DNA from: Isoetes taiwanensis
Lineage: Eukaryota > Streptophyta > Lycopodiopsida > Isoetales > Isoetaceae
Length of the DNA stretch: 64,000 nucleotides
Reading direction: 5' to 3'
Assembly: GCA_021234155.1 (NCBI GenBank)
Contig: JAJEKV010000017.1
Coordinates: 20,654,501 to 20,718,500, forward strand
This document shows positions 54,945 through 64,000 of this stretch, piece by piece. The notes under the pieces were generated by a model. The model was given only the letters and a program-made list of their open reading frames with translations, was not told where the DNA came from and made no database searches. Position 1 is the first letter of the stretch. Every line of letters begins with the position of its first letter. The translations under genes and the position numbers were made by a program.

Positions 54945-55628
54945 TTAATGCGGAGTTAGGCAGCGGTAGCCGTAATTGATCATAAGCGGCGACATTTGGG
55001 ATGATTCCTGCTTGGTGCTATTGTATGCAAACTCCACCAAGTGAATAAATTCTTCCCACATACTTTGCTTATTCGGACATAGTTTGGTAGCATGTCCTCT
55101 AAAAATCTGTTGGTCCGCTCCGTCGGCCATCCGTCGAGGATGATATGCGTGCTCATGGATAGCCGATGCGGATCGTTGCAAAGAGGTCTTGCCAAAAGCT
55201 CATAAACTTGGTCTCTCTGTCGGAGATGATCTCCCTTGGCATGCCATGAAGCACGAAGATCTCTTTGGTGAAGAGCTTTGCGTATCCATGGGCGTATCGT
55301 GGTTACGCAAGGCACAAAATGTGCCATCTTCGACAACTTAGCCGACCACTACCATCAAGGCATCTTTGCCTCTCTCTCACCGATCTTAAGTCACGTGATG
55401 AAATCCATCTTTGATTACCTCCCACTTAGCGTTTGGCACCGCTAATGGCTCTAATGCCCACGGAATTTGAAGCTGCTCCGCCTTCGTCTGGCGGCATAGC
55501 TGACATTCCTTGATGTAGCGAGCTATTTGCTTCTTCATTCTGGCCAATAATAGGCTGCTGCGCGCACTTTGAAATATGTTTTCATGAATCCCGCATGGCC
55601 GGCTATTGGGCTGTTTTGTGCGTGTCAT
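54945..55628 (-). pseudogene. Chromovirus integrase zinc finger and catalytic core
   Basis: Frame 55386-55628 reads MKKQIARYIKECQLCRQTKA and PLAVPNAKWEVIKDGF, covering the CxxC of the zinc finger and the start of the core (W.xI..DF). Frame 54980-55336 reads MSKMAHFVPC; shifted codons there give the second-Asp region. Frame 54945-55181 holds the block after the catalytic Glu (WEEFIHLVEFAYNSTKQESS, SPLMINYGYR). It is badly frame-broken. Confidence 0.85.
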
Positions 55629-55731
55629 GGAGGATCAACTTCCTTACACGATGATTGAGATGCGCACAACTTGTTCTTATGGTATAACGAGGTTGCCTTC
55701 CTTCTTATAATGCTTGAAGGCCTCCGCTCTT

Positions 55732-56200
55732 TTATCGTTCTAGCCTCCTTAGAAAGGCTTGCCCATACCTCCTTGAAATTCCGTCCGTTGGCAAGGACTC
55801 TTCAATCCTCTTACCAAAGTCATTTGGAGGCGTCGAAATTACATTGCAATGCACTCTAGTTGTCGGGGATGCCTTGAAAGCGCATCTGCTACCACATTGA
55901 GCTTCCGGCTTGTAGACTATATGAAAGTCATATTCTTGAGGAACTCCATCCATCTCCGCTGCCTCGGATTAAGGTGTGGTTGCGTGAATACATATTGGAG
56001 GCTTTGATGGTGGTATCAATTGGAACTTCCTTCCCAGAGATAATGCCTCCATATTCTTAATGCCACGACAACGCAAGCAACTCGATGCGTGCGTTGGGTG
56101 GCAGCGTCTCGGCGTCGTTCATCTTCACGGAATCATGCGCTACTACGCTCTTCTTGCATAAGCCTTTGCACTTTTTGTAGCTATCTTACTACTGCATGTT
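55732..56200 (-). pseudogene. Chromovirus RNase H
   Basis: The end of the domain reads VPQEYDFHIVYKPEAQ (family form: LQEYDFxIxYKPGKxNxVADALSR). Upstream, shifted frames give PNARIELLALSWH. Identity rests on these blocks and on its position between RT and integrase. Confidence 0.75.
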
Positions 56201-56209
56201 TGCTCGAGC

Positions 56210-57080
56210 TTATCTTTCTCCGGTCGGCGGGGGTTAAAGGCTGGGGCTGTTGTTAAAGCTTCCTTCAACAATTCAAACCCCTTTTGGGCTTTCTTGTGCC
56301 AATGCTCTACCCAATCTTTCACCTTCTACGCCCTCGTCGGAGTGCGTTAGCGGGGCTGCTATCTTAGCAAAGTTCTTCACGAACTTCTGTAGTACCCTGC
56401 TAGGCGAGGAAACCGACTTCATGCACATTCTTGGCCCGACCCTTTGAATGGCGGCCTCAATCTTGGCGGAGTGCGTTGAGATGCCTTGCTGGCGAGATCA
56501 CATGACCTAGATACTCCACTTTTTACGTTGCGAAGTGGCGCCCGACAACTTGGCGTCTGGCTGGTGCCTCTTCAACTTCTCTAGCACTCTTCTCAAGTGT
56601 TGCGCGTGCTCTTCAAAGGGATGTGCTATACACCAAAATGTCATCAAAGAAAACAATCACAAAGGTGTCGGGAACTCCACGAAGATATCGTTCATGAGCC
56701 TCATGAGCGTTGCGGGGAGCATTTGATAAGCCGAAAGGCGTGCGTGAACTCATAATGCCCATCTGGCGTTAGAAGGCGGTCTTATGGATATCTTCTTCCT
56801 TTATCTGATCGATGATATATCGACCTTAAGTCGATTTTGGGAAGATCTTTGCACCTTGGAGCTGATCCATCAAGTCGTCGATCTTGGAAGCGCATACTTG
56901 TTCTTAATGGTGTGCTTATTCAAGCTGTCTATAGTCTATGCACATTCTCAAAGATCCATCCTTCTTCTTGACAAAAGAATGGCTCCAAGCGGCGAGACAC
57001 TAGGTCTAATGAAACCTAGGTCGGCGGCTCTACCAGCTGCTTCTTCAACTCCGGCAACTCTGTGTTGTCATTCTATATGG
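56210..57080 (-). pseudogene. Chromovirus reverse transcriptase
   Basis: In shifted minus-strand frames: IIDQIKEEDIHKTAF, HYEFTR, PFGLSNAP and MRLMNDIFVEFP, then FFDDILVYS with both catalytic Asp codons intact (about 56628-56660), and EEHAQHLRRVLEKL in the connection. The thumb reads RVLQKFVKNFAKIAAPLT. Frame changes occur roughly every 100-200 bases. Confidence 0.82.
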
Positions 57081-57289
57081 AGCCTTGCTTGTTGGCTTTG
57101 TTCACGGTTGAGTGCTATCTGCACTTTCGACTCCCCTATAAGGAGGGGCTGCTTGATCTCATCACGGAAAGAGATCATGGAACTCCGTGATTAATTTGAG
57201 ATACTTGCCCGGCAACTTCTCTGGCCCAGCGTTGTCTTCTTTGCTTCCTTCCGATTCGGCTCACTAATCTCAAGCTTGAAGATGTATGC

Positions 57290-57760
57290 CACTTGCTCCT
57301 CTTGATGCACTTGAGCAGTAGTTTAGAAGACATACCTTTGCATGATGGGAACAACTTCCTTTGTTATCTCAATGATCTTGCCGTTTGGCGTTGGGAAGGT
57401 CACCTTAAGCTTTCCACGGTCGATAATGGCCCTGGCTGGCCCAAGGTACTCCATTCCTATGATCAAGTCATACTTTCCAATGCCCATTATACGCTCCCAT
57501 CACGGATATTAATCCACGGCAAGTCGATGTCGAAGTTAATTCTCTTGCCTGATGCCGATGCGCCTTCTTGCACCACTTGCTAAAACAAGCGGGTCTTGGT
57601 TTTGACTTTAAGCGGCTTCAACTTCAACATCGAACCATTGCGGGGGATGCAAAGTTATGGCTACTTCTGAGTCTATCAAGACTATGAAGGACTTAGCTTT
57701 AGCCTTCCCTCTTGTGGAAATTACCTTATCTTGGCTCTCTGCTTGCTCTGTATCTATTGC
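57290..57760 (-). pseudogene. Chromovirus aspartic protease
   Basis: KSFIVLIDS, followed after a shift by SSHNFASP, is the catalytic region (family form: LIDSGSSHNFI). GKYDLIIGMEYLGPARAIID then KLKVTFPN is the conserved C-terminal half. The frames differ, so the gene is broken. Confidence 0.75.
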
Positions 57761-57859
57761 GGCAAAGATGTGACACTCACCACGAGATGTAGTCAGCGGG
57801 CCTCTTAGCCGTCGTCGTCCGACGAGCGTCCCAATCTCCCAACTCGCTAGAGCTGCACT

Positions 57860-60777
57860 CATGGCGTAGAGGCGGTTCTTTGTCCTATGGCCGGTGGAAG
57901 CACTGAAGCACAAGTTGCTTTTCTATGCACTCCTGCCTCTTTTCCTTGGGCATCGGCTTGCAAAAGGATTACCTTTGCTTTGGAGTAGTTTGACTTCTCT
58001 GCTTGTCCTTGAAGGACACTGCTTCTTCTCTCTTTTGCTTCCCTGGTTCCCACCATATTGTGTTCTATTTGGACACAATTTGGCTGCCACAGGGGCTATA
58101 GCTTCTGTCGCCTTGCCTTTCTCTGGAAATGCTTGCTTGTGCCGCTATTACGAGGTCACGACCCGCAAGCTTATAGCCTTGGATTACGCCCGATCTTGTC
58201 CTAGGGTTTATTGCTCTCTCACAAGCTGCGGATCTCCTCATTGACCCCTCGATATAGCTTTCTCTTTGCATGCTTCTCTCCCAACCGGCACATCTGACCT
58301 TAGCCTCATGAATTCCTCCGTATATTTCTGGCTGTTTTTGTTGCCTTCTTTGCAACTGTAAAAGCTGCTGCATCATCTTTGGACTTATGTTCCCTTGGAG
58401 CGTAATGGAAACTTGAAGGCTTTAGCAAACTTTACGAACTTACAAGCATCCTGCTTAAGCCGTGTGCCTTTGCATACCCCTTCCACCAAATTCGGCGGCT
58501 CCTTTCAAGTTGGCTGTTGCAACTCGCCTTTGTCCTTATCCTTCATGCCATAAGCATTTCGGGTACTCGCTCATTTAGATCCAGCCATGCCCTGCTTCCA
58601 AGCTGACCTTTGTTCTCCCCGAGAGCTGTTCGATTCAGGGCCTTCCATACATTGCCGGTCGCGGAATCTACCTTCTTACGGTAGTCGAGAGGCCACGGTA
58701 TCTCTTTGTCGTCCCTACAGGGGTGTTCCTCTGCCTTCCCTCTGTTGGTTCACGAGCACTGCTCTTCCTCTTCCTCGAGTGGTCACGAGTGCGGACTTAG
58801 TCGGAAGATTCGGTTGGGGATCTCCTTCTCTTGCTCCTCTTCTTGTCCCTTCCTTCCCTCAGGAGCTGATGCTTGCGGCAAGCCCGAGCATTGCCCACCA
58901 GAACCCCTCACCTTGCGCGGACGGTAATGCCTTTATCTGCTCGGATCAGTCCTCATCGGGCTATCTCTGCTCTCTGGGGTCATGGGTTCCCCTATCTTCA
59001 AATAGGTTCCTTCGGGGGGGGTGCAGGCGGGGTTTGCTCTTCTATAAGGTCTGCGATTTTGTCGTTCCCCTGGCGGCTTAGCCCTCTAGCTGCATCCACA
59101 AGTGATTAATGGCTATATGGTTAGTTCCATTTGTTCTCTTGCATTGTTTATGTTTGTTGGTATAATTGTGGGGCAACATACATCAACAAAACATTTAAAG
59201 TCAATGAAATTGTATTTATATATCATATAATATTTTAGGTACAAAAAGTCTCAGGGATCAAGAGTCTAACTAGTCTTGAAATGCGCCCGGTAAAGTAAGG
59301 CGGGTTGTCTTCAAAAACTTCTTAACTTGGGCGTCCCTACCGAGGTGACCCAAGTTCGATGATGATTATTTGGCGAGCCTCACGGATGGCTCTCACCGGT
59401 CTTCTACCTGCGATTGGGATGTAAGGGCGCGATCCTTTGCTAATCTCCACGGCGTCGGTGGGGGATGAAGTCGAAGAAGGTCAAGTGCCATTGCCCTCTT
59501 GACTAAGGCGGCATAGTCGACATTCTTTGCTATTCTAGCATGCCTGCGAAACTTGAGAGTGCAATCGGCATAAACACTCCTTCTTAGCCTCACGGGGTGA
59601 ACTGCGGTGAATTACCGCTATTCTCCCATCCATCGGTGATGGTAAGTAGTACTGGCGACGACTGTCGTTGTGTGTCATGAAGCTTCTCGCTTGTTTGGCC
59701 TCGGCTGCTGTGCCGCCCGGCGTACTTCGTCGACCTCTACTTGGTGAGCTCCTGTAGTCTTCAATTGTGCGGTCGAGCCTCGAGGTCGATTCCTTCTCCT
59801 TTTGGCGGGGTGATATCGAAGAAGGATCCGGCATTAGGATGCTCGTGGTCTTCCACGGATCCCCATCTGCTCTTGGAGGCGAGGAACTCCTCCTCGTTGG
59901 CGGCTCAGCTCGTCCATCAATTGCACGATCTTTCTTTGTAGGCACGGATGTGGGTGCGTCTCCCTGTGTAGGTGTCGGACTCCCTCACTTGGCAGGGAAG
60001 TCGAGGCTCCCCGGACGATGAAGTCGTCCATATCGGTCTGCCCGCGATTGGTGGGCGGTTACGTCCAACTGAGCTCCTCTCCCTGCATTAGGGAGGTTAC
60101 GGATGTCATTTGAGGAGTAGATACTCCTCTCGTCGATGATGATAGGGGGCTAGGCTTGTGATGCCTAGCCAGAGTGAAACAACTTTCGATGCCCTGCTGG
60201 CTACCTTTCGAAATTGATCAGCTCTGCTCTCCTTGGGCCCGTTCTTCGTCCAAAAGTCGAGCTCCGTGTATCCTTCGTCGTCCGACTCTTCTTCATCCTC
60301 TCTTGCTTCTGTTCTTGTTGATCTTGCAGCAGCATTTGCTCTTCCTCACCTTTCGGCTATGGGGTCTACCTCCATCGGAGGGATAGAGTTGCCCCCATCG
60401 GGTTCTCGGTGGTGGGATAAGAAGATGGCTAGAGGCGGTGTAAAAAGTACTTGGTCTGTTGGCTGTCGGGACCATGTAATCGGGTAAGCCTCTGCGCCTT
60501 ATTGGTCAAGTATTTGGCGATGTTGGGGACATCGCCCAAAGGGCTACTGAAGGGGCGAGGCGGGAGCGAAGTATCCTATGCAAGGGGGACTTGGACAAGG
60601 GAGGGTCCTACCCTAGCTTGAAATTCTGCTAGCTTTTTTTGCCTATATCTTTGGGGTTGCATTCAGCGTAGCTTGGATGTCGATTTCTTTCACAAAGACT
60701 TGGAAGATGTCGTTGACATCCGCCTCAGTGGCATGGGCACTGGCGCTGTACCATCGCCTGAAATCAGCAGTGGCCAT
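57860..60777 (-). pseudogene. gag: Chromovirus gag region
   Basis: A likely gag start lies at 60777 (MATADFRRWYSASAHATEAD, then VNDIFQVFVKEID), about 115 bases after a minus-strand TATA box. The middle is very indel-rich. At 58065-58376 shifted frames read YTEEFMRLRSDVPVGREACK, typical of the gag core. 59393-59945 holds short basic and Ser/Arg-rich frames. A zinc knuckle was not clearly found (Cys codons near 57890-58000 are candidates). Several long plus-strand frames here are antisense shadows. Confidence 0.6.
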
Positions 60778-60891
60778 TGATCTAGCAAGGAAAGGAGTAT
60801 CAAACGGATGCAGAAGCGCCTCAGGGAGCTGAAAGATCGCCTAAGCAGTGGGGAGCAAATTTGCAGGGTGCCAATTGAGAAATGGGGGACT

Positions 60892-60899
60892 TATTTATA
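60892..60899 (-). promoter_or_regulatory. Internal TATA box upstream of gag (module 1)
   Basis: Minus-strand TATAAATA sits 115 bases before the gag ATG and about 180 bases after the palindrome pair at 61078-61340. The region around it resembles 62790-62840 (AAATGGG(A/G)GG...TATTTATAG on the plus strand). Confidence 0.45.
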
Positions 60900-61077
60900 G
60901 AAAGGGGAAAACCCTAATTTTTGGATGACCTAGATTTTACTGAGATTAGGTAATTCTGATCTATTAAGGGATGCAATTGCAAGTTTGAAGACTATTTCTA
61001 GAGTTTGAGCATGCTAAGGGGAGCTATTGAACCTATTGTGCAATTTGGAGATCATTTGGTGATGACATGGTACGGGG

Positions 61078-61142
61078 TCTCATACGTTGCGCCCAGCCCG
61101 ATTTCTAAAATGTAGAAATCTGTCCTGGCGCGACGTGTGAGA
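61078..61142. repeat. Nested palindrome P1
   Basis: TCTCATACGT...ACGTGTGAGA forms the outer stem. GATTTCTA-AAATG-TAGAAATC is a perfect inner 8-bp stem with a 5-base loop. Confidence 0.85.
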
Positions 61143-61276
61143 CATGGGTCCTAATTGGGCTAGGATTACTCAATTTAGGTGATCTAAGGCTGTAATTCTA
61201 CTAAACTCATCGAGTTAGGCAGAATTGACCCCTTACTTGGTCGATTTGGAGCTGTTTTGGGCATTTTTGGGCATGG

Positions 61277-61340
61277 TCTCACCACGTTGCCCGGCCCGAT
61301 TTCTAAAATGTAGAATTACGTCTGGCGGCGGCGTGTGAGA
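61277..61340. repeat. Nested palindrome P2
   Basis: TCTCACCACGT...GCGTGTGAGA forms the outer stem; the inner stem is GATTTCTA-AAATG-TAGAATTA with one or two mismatches. Confidence 0.8.
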
Positions 61341-61529
61341 CATCGTCTCAATTTTGCTCAAAACTCCAATTTAATTAAAAGCGAAGGCTAGGGATCGATA
61401 TCTTGACCTATTTAAACGGGTTTGACACTTTATTTACACAAAATTTTCTTTATATTAACAAAATTTTTTCTGATCATTTACAAGGTTCAAAAGGCGTTCT
61501 CCCTTGATGTAATGCGGCAAGATACATAT

Positions 61530-62780
61530 CACGCCTCATGAGGGTAACCCTCTTGGCGTGCCGTCTGCGGCCGTTGAATCTTCAAAATGTTTCACTAAGT
61601 GGGCCCGCCGCCTCTTGCAAACACGGCAACATCATCTAAATACATCGCGGCGCGTAATGCGTGTTGTATTCTTGAATGACCCGCGGACCGACGGCTGGGC
61701 GGCGCCGTGGAATCGAGGAGTCCGTAACTCTTAAAGGAAGTGGCGGATCTCCTTGAGTGCCCCTGTCTTCCTCCTGTTTCTTCTTGCTCCGCTTCTTCGG
61801 GTGCTTTCGTGGGGGCTTGGGCTTTGGTGGAGGGGCTTTAGTGTGCGGCTCTTAAATCCCGGTGCCCGCCTTCAATCGTTCTCACCCGGTGCTCACGGTA
61901 ATAGGTGTTGTAGGCCTCCCACGCCGCCATATATGCGTTGTGCTCCCTCATTCTCTTCTCATAGACCTTTAAGGGGTCTATCACGCCAAACTTCCGTTCG
62001 CGGTGCGTGGGGCCTTGACCCTATCCCACGTTGGAAATGGTGGGGGCCGCCACTGCCCGCCTCCTCGCTCTTGGGCGATGCGCCGGGTACCTCTTCCTCT
62101 CTGACCGGGGGCTTTGAAGAGCTTGCCCCGTGCGCGCCCGACACGTAGTCTTGGTCGGTCGTCGGTGGTGGGCGGGGTCTCCTCACCCCGGCGGCTCGGC
62201 TCGTTGATGACAAGGTTCTCTCGCCCTCTTCCCAACCTTGACCGGCTTCCTCTTGCACGCCCTTGATGGCCTTGGCCCTCCTCTTCTTGGATCGTAGCGG
62301 CGTCTTCACGACCCTTTGATCTACGCTCGTGGCTCTTTGACGCCATTACTTGTGGCTGGGCGTCGTTGGTCGGCCTCTTCTTCGGGGTGAGTTCCGGTTT
62401 TGCTCCTCCTCTCTTCCCTGCTCCTCCTGTTGGCCTATTTGTTCCCTCTGCTCCTCCCACGTGGGTTGGCGTCCCCACGGTGTTGCTCCTGCTGCTCCGC
62501 TTCACGCCTCTGCCGTGCACTTTTCGTTGAGGATCTCGTCCATGGCGTCTGTCGGTCGTCCTCTAAGATCTACGTGGTGGTAGCTCGGTCCGACCCGATT
62601 CCTCGCTTCGGCGAAGATCCGTCGGCGTGGAGAAGGCGTTCAGAAAGAATCTGTGAAAAAGGTAGGGCGGTGGCTGGCTGGAGGATCCGCCGGCTAGGCT
62701 TCCTTGCGGTCCGCCGTCGCGGGCCATCATTTTCGGTTCGTCGATTGGAGCTCTGGCGCCGGAAGATCGCCTTGACAATC
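61530..62780 (-). CDS. GC-rich extra ORF region in the chromovirus leader
   Basis: This GC-rich block sits between the two palindrome pairs. The longest minus-strand frame (61981-62520) gives about 180 aa rich in Gly, Arg and Pro (RPTGGAGKRGGAKPELTPKK, GQGHQGRARGSRSRLGRGRE). Another frame covers 61959-62309. An ATG ATG GCC start lies near 62727 (MMARDGGPQGSLAGGSS). TATAAATA at 62827-62834 is about 100 bases before it. Composition suggests an RNA-binding or disordered protein, but GC bias alone can make such frames. No family is recognised. Confidence 0.3.
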
Positions 62781-62826
62781 TGGCGAAGTTCTCGGGAAGG
62801 GCCGGGAAAAATGGGAGGGTCGGTTC

Positions 62827-62834
62827 TATTTATA
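62827..62834 (-). promoter_or_regulatory. Internal TATA box of the leader ORF (module 2)
   Basis: Minus-strand TATAAATA lies 74 bases after palindrome P3 and about 100 bases before the MMARDGG start. It resembles module 1 in its surroundings. Confidence 0.45.
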
Positions 62835-62908
62835 GGGCCAATTTTAGGTCAACTTTTAAACTACCTTTTGGGTTGTCTAAGGCATCTAAAACACCTAATT
62901 AAGCAAGG

Positions 62909-62977
62909 TCTCCTGCGTTGCGCCCAGCCCGATTCCTAGAATCTAGAAACCCCACATCTGTGACGTGACGTGTGAGA
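62909..62977. repeat. Nested palindrome P3
   Basis: TCTCCTGCGTTGCGCCCAGC opens the unit and GACGTGTGAGA closes it. The inner stem GATTCCTAGAATCTAGAAACC is weaker. Confidence 0.8.
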
Positions 62978-63100
62978 CATGGTGGGGCCCACTATTAAAT
63001 TAACATGTAACATGCTAAATCTACTAATTCTTAGCTTAAATTTAGAATTATCAAGATATTTTTTGTAATTTACAACTTTTTTGGTGTCAAAGTTTGAATG

Positions 63101-63160
63101 TCTCAGACGTTGCTTGACCCGATTTCTAGAATGTAGAAATCGTCTGTCTGACGTGTGAGA
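63101..63160. repeat. Nested palindrome P4
   Basis: TCTCAGACGT...ACGTGTGAGA forms the outer stem. GATTTCTA-GAATG-TAGAAATC is a perfect inner stem. Confidence 0.85.
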
Positions 63161-63358
63161 CCATCCTACTTTTGGATGTTGGCTCATCAATTTTAGTCTT
63201 TTTTACGTTTCTATTCTTTTTCTTGTTACTAGCTTAGCATAAACTACAAAAATGAGAAAGAAAAAATTTTTTTCTCATTTTTCGAGGTTCGAGGATCCTA
63301 TCAAGTTAGTGCTCTTTGGGAACATGGCGATGCTTTGCTCTTGGTCTCCAAGAACATA

Positions 63359-63369
63359 GCTCGATACCA
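63359..63369 (-). other. Primer binding site of the chromovirus
   Basis: On the minus strand TGGTATCGAGC directly follows the 5' LTR end. It matches the initiator tRNA-Met site TGGTATCAGAGC except for a missing A in the middle. Confidence 0.75.
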
Positions 63370-63370
63370 G

Positions 63371-64000
63371 CGGCGTCCCCTACTGCATTATACGATTGCA
63401 CTCCACCGTATACAACCAGGAGTTCATCCCCATACCAGACTCGCGTGCCAATGGGGCCCTCCACATGACACTTTGCAACCGTAGCGGGTTCCGAGTGGGA
63501 AGAGTGGAAGGGTCATTGCACCCGATCTCCCTCGGGGCCTACCTAGGCTGGCGAAGCGTAAACATACATGTCGGTAGCACATACATCAACATCATATGAC
63601 CATCGCTGAAGGATGGTCCTCCACATATCTGCATAGGCGAAGATCGGCACATCACATAGGGAATCCTACCCAAGGCTCGGGACAGGGATGGGTGACAAGC
63701 TTGGGTCTCGAGTTCATTGCGGAGCAATTCATGGCAATGGATTTGGGCGGCATAAGAACATGGCCTAGGGTTGTCCACTCCATCCGCCCCTCCTGTGCAC
63801 ACTTTGCGAGTAGGCTGAAAAGTGTTGGGACTGACGAGTAGCCATGGGATGCATAGCCAGAGGGGCTATATCTGGGTTACATCTCCCAGTTCGATGGGGC
63901 AGGTAGGGATCTCTCCCTCGAGAGATCTACATCTTGACTCAAGGTGACTAGAGGGCCCTTGCCCGTGTATTGAAGCTTGAACTCAATGGAAGGTCATATT
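63371..64000 (-). repeat. 5' LTR of the chromovirus, partial
   Basis: This matches 51760-52392 of the 3' LTR along its whole visible length. The differences include many short insertions and deletions. The LTR continues beyond the window. Confidence 0.9.

Larger units (their letters stand above)
51760..64000 (-). mobile_element. Chromovirus (Ty3/gypsy), nearly complete, running off the right edge
   Basis: The order on the minus strand is 5' LTR (partial, 63371-64000), PBS, leader with palindromes and an extra GC-rich ORF, gag, protease, RT, RNase H, integrase, chromodomain, PPT and 3' LTR (51760-53451). At least 12.2 kb is present. A full 5' LTR would make about 13.3 kb. Every domain is frame-broken, mostly by small insertions or deletions. 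The left target duplication would be GAAGT (51755-51759), not checkable because the other end is outside. Confidence 0.9.

Noticed and set aside
57894-59109. Several plus-strand open frames of 66-164 codons
   Set aside because: They run antisense to the chromovirus gag and protease and reflect GC-rich codon bias; no family features.
60174-62939. Long plus-strand frames in the chromovirus leader
   Set aside because: Antisense to the element, Ser/Leu/Cys-rich composition from complementing Gly/Arg codons, no domains.

Overview
This window is nuclear DNA of a land plant and is almost entirely a graveyard of transposable elements. The signs are GT-AG introns, Ty3/gypsy elements with initiator-tRNA-Met primer sites, plant-type L1 elements, an LRR receptor-kinase fragment, a plant-type atypical dual-specificity phosphatase and an XRN exoribonuclease fragment. 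The mixture (two unlike LINE clades, a DUF7869-type protein gene, several old gypsy lineages, large AT-rich intergenic DNA) suggests a large-genome seed-free plant such as a fern. That placement is a guess with low confidence.

Layout. 0-4.4 kb: a LINE fragment (-), a direct repeat (A1/A2) and a tandem dimer of a ~770-bp unit (B1/B2), each unit ending in a LINE-type 3' tail; B2 carries a MITE. 4.4-11.2 kb: gypsy-1 (+), split in its integrase by a 1.9-kb LINE. 11.3-14.2 kb: two diverged copies of a small TATA-box gene of unknown family, with a three-exon XRN fragment between them. 14.4-17.2 kb: a broken DUF7869-type gene (-). 18.6-20.2 kb: a tRNA-like sequence, a chromovirus 3' end with an LTR-like palindrome, and a hAT transposase remnant. 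20.7-24 kb: young tandem duplications and an LRR-RLK head. 24.2-25.5 kb: a LINE ORF1 joined directly to the LINE 3' tail. 28.5 kb: a foldback MITE. 29.8 kb: another LINE tail-end fragment. 33 kb: an intronless PFA-DSP phosphatase copy. 36-41.2 kb: a LINE-tail copy and a gypsy element with an extra RNase H placed before RT. 41.7-45.25 kb: an L1 with a 5' inversion flanked by a perfect 14-bp target duplication. 45.3-49.3 kb: unknown broken coding DNA, minisatellites and a TRIM-like unit. 51.76-64.0 kb: a chromovirus (-) of more than 12 kb with LTRs, PPT, PBS, gag, pol, chromodomain and an unusual leader.

No gene here looks clearly intact and functional. The host-like sequences (XRN, LRR-RLK, PFA-DSP) are partial or frame-broken. 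The most interesting parts are: (1) the chromovirus leader, where two TATA-box modules are each preceded by a pair of long nested palindromes; (2) a LINE 3' tail found in five places, including on non-LINE sequence; (3) the DUF7869-type gene; and (4) a protease / RNase H / RT order in the 37-41 kb gypsy element.
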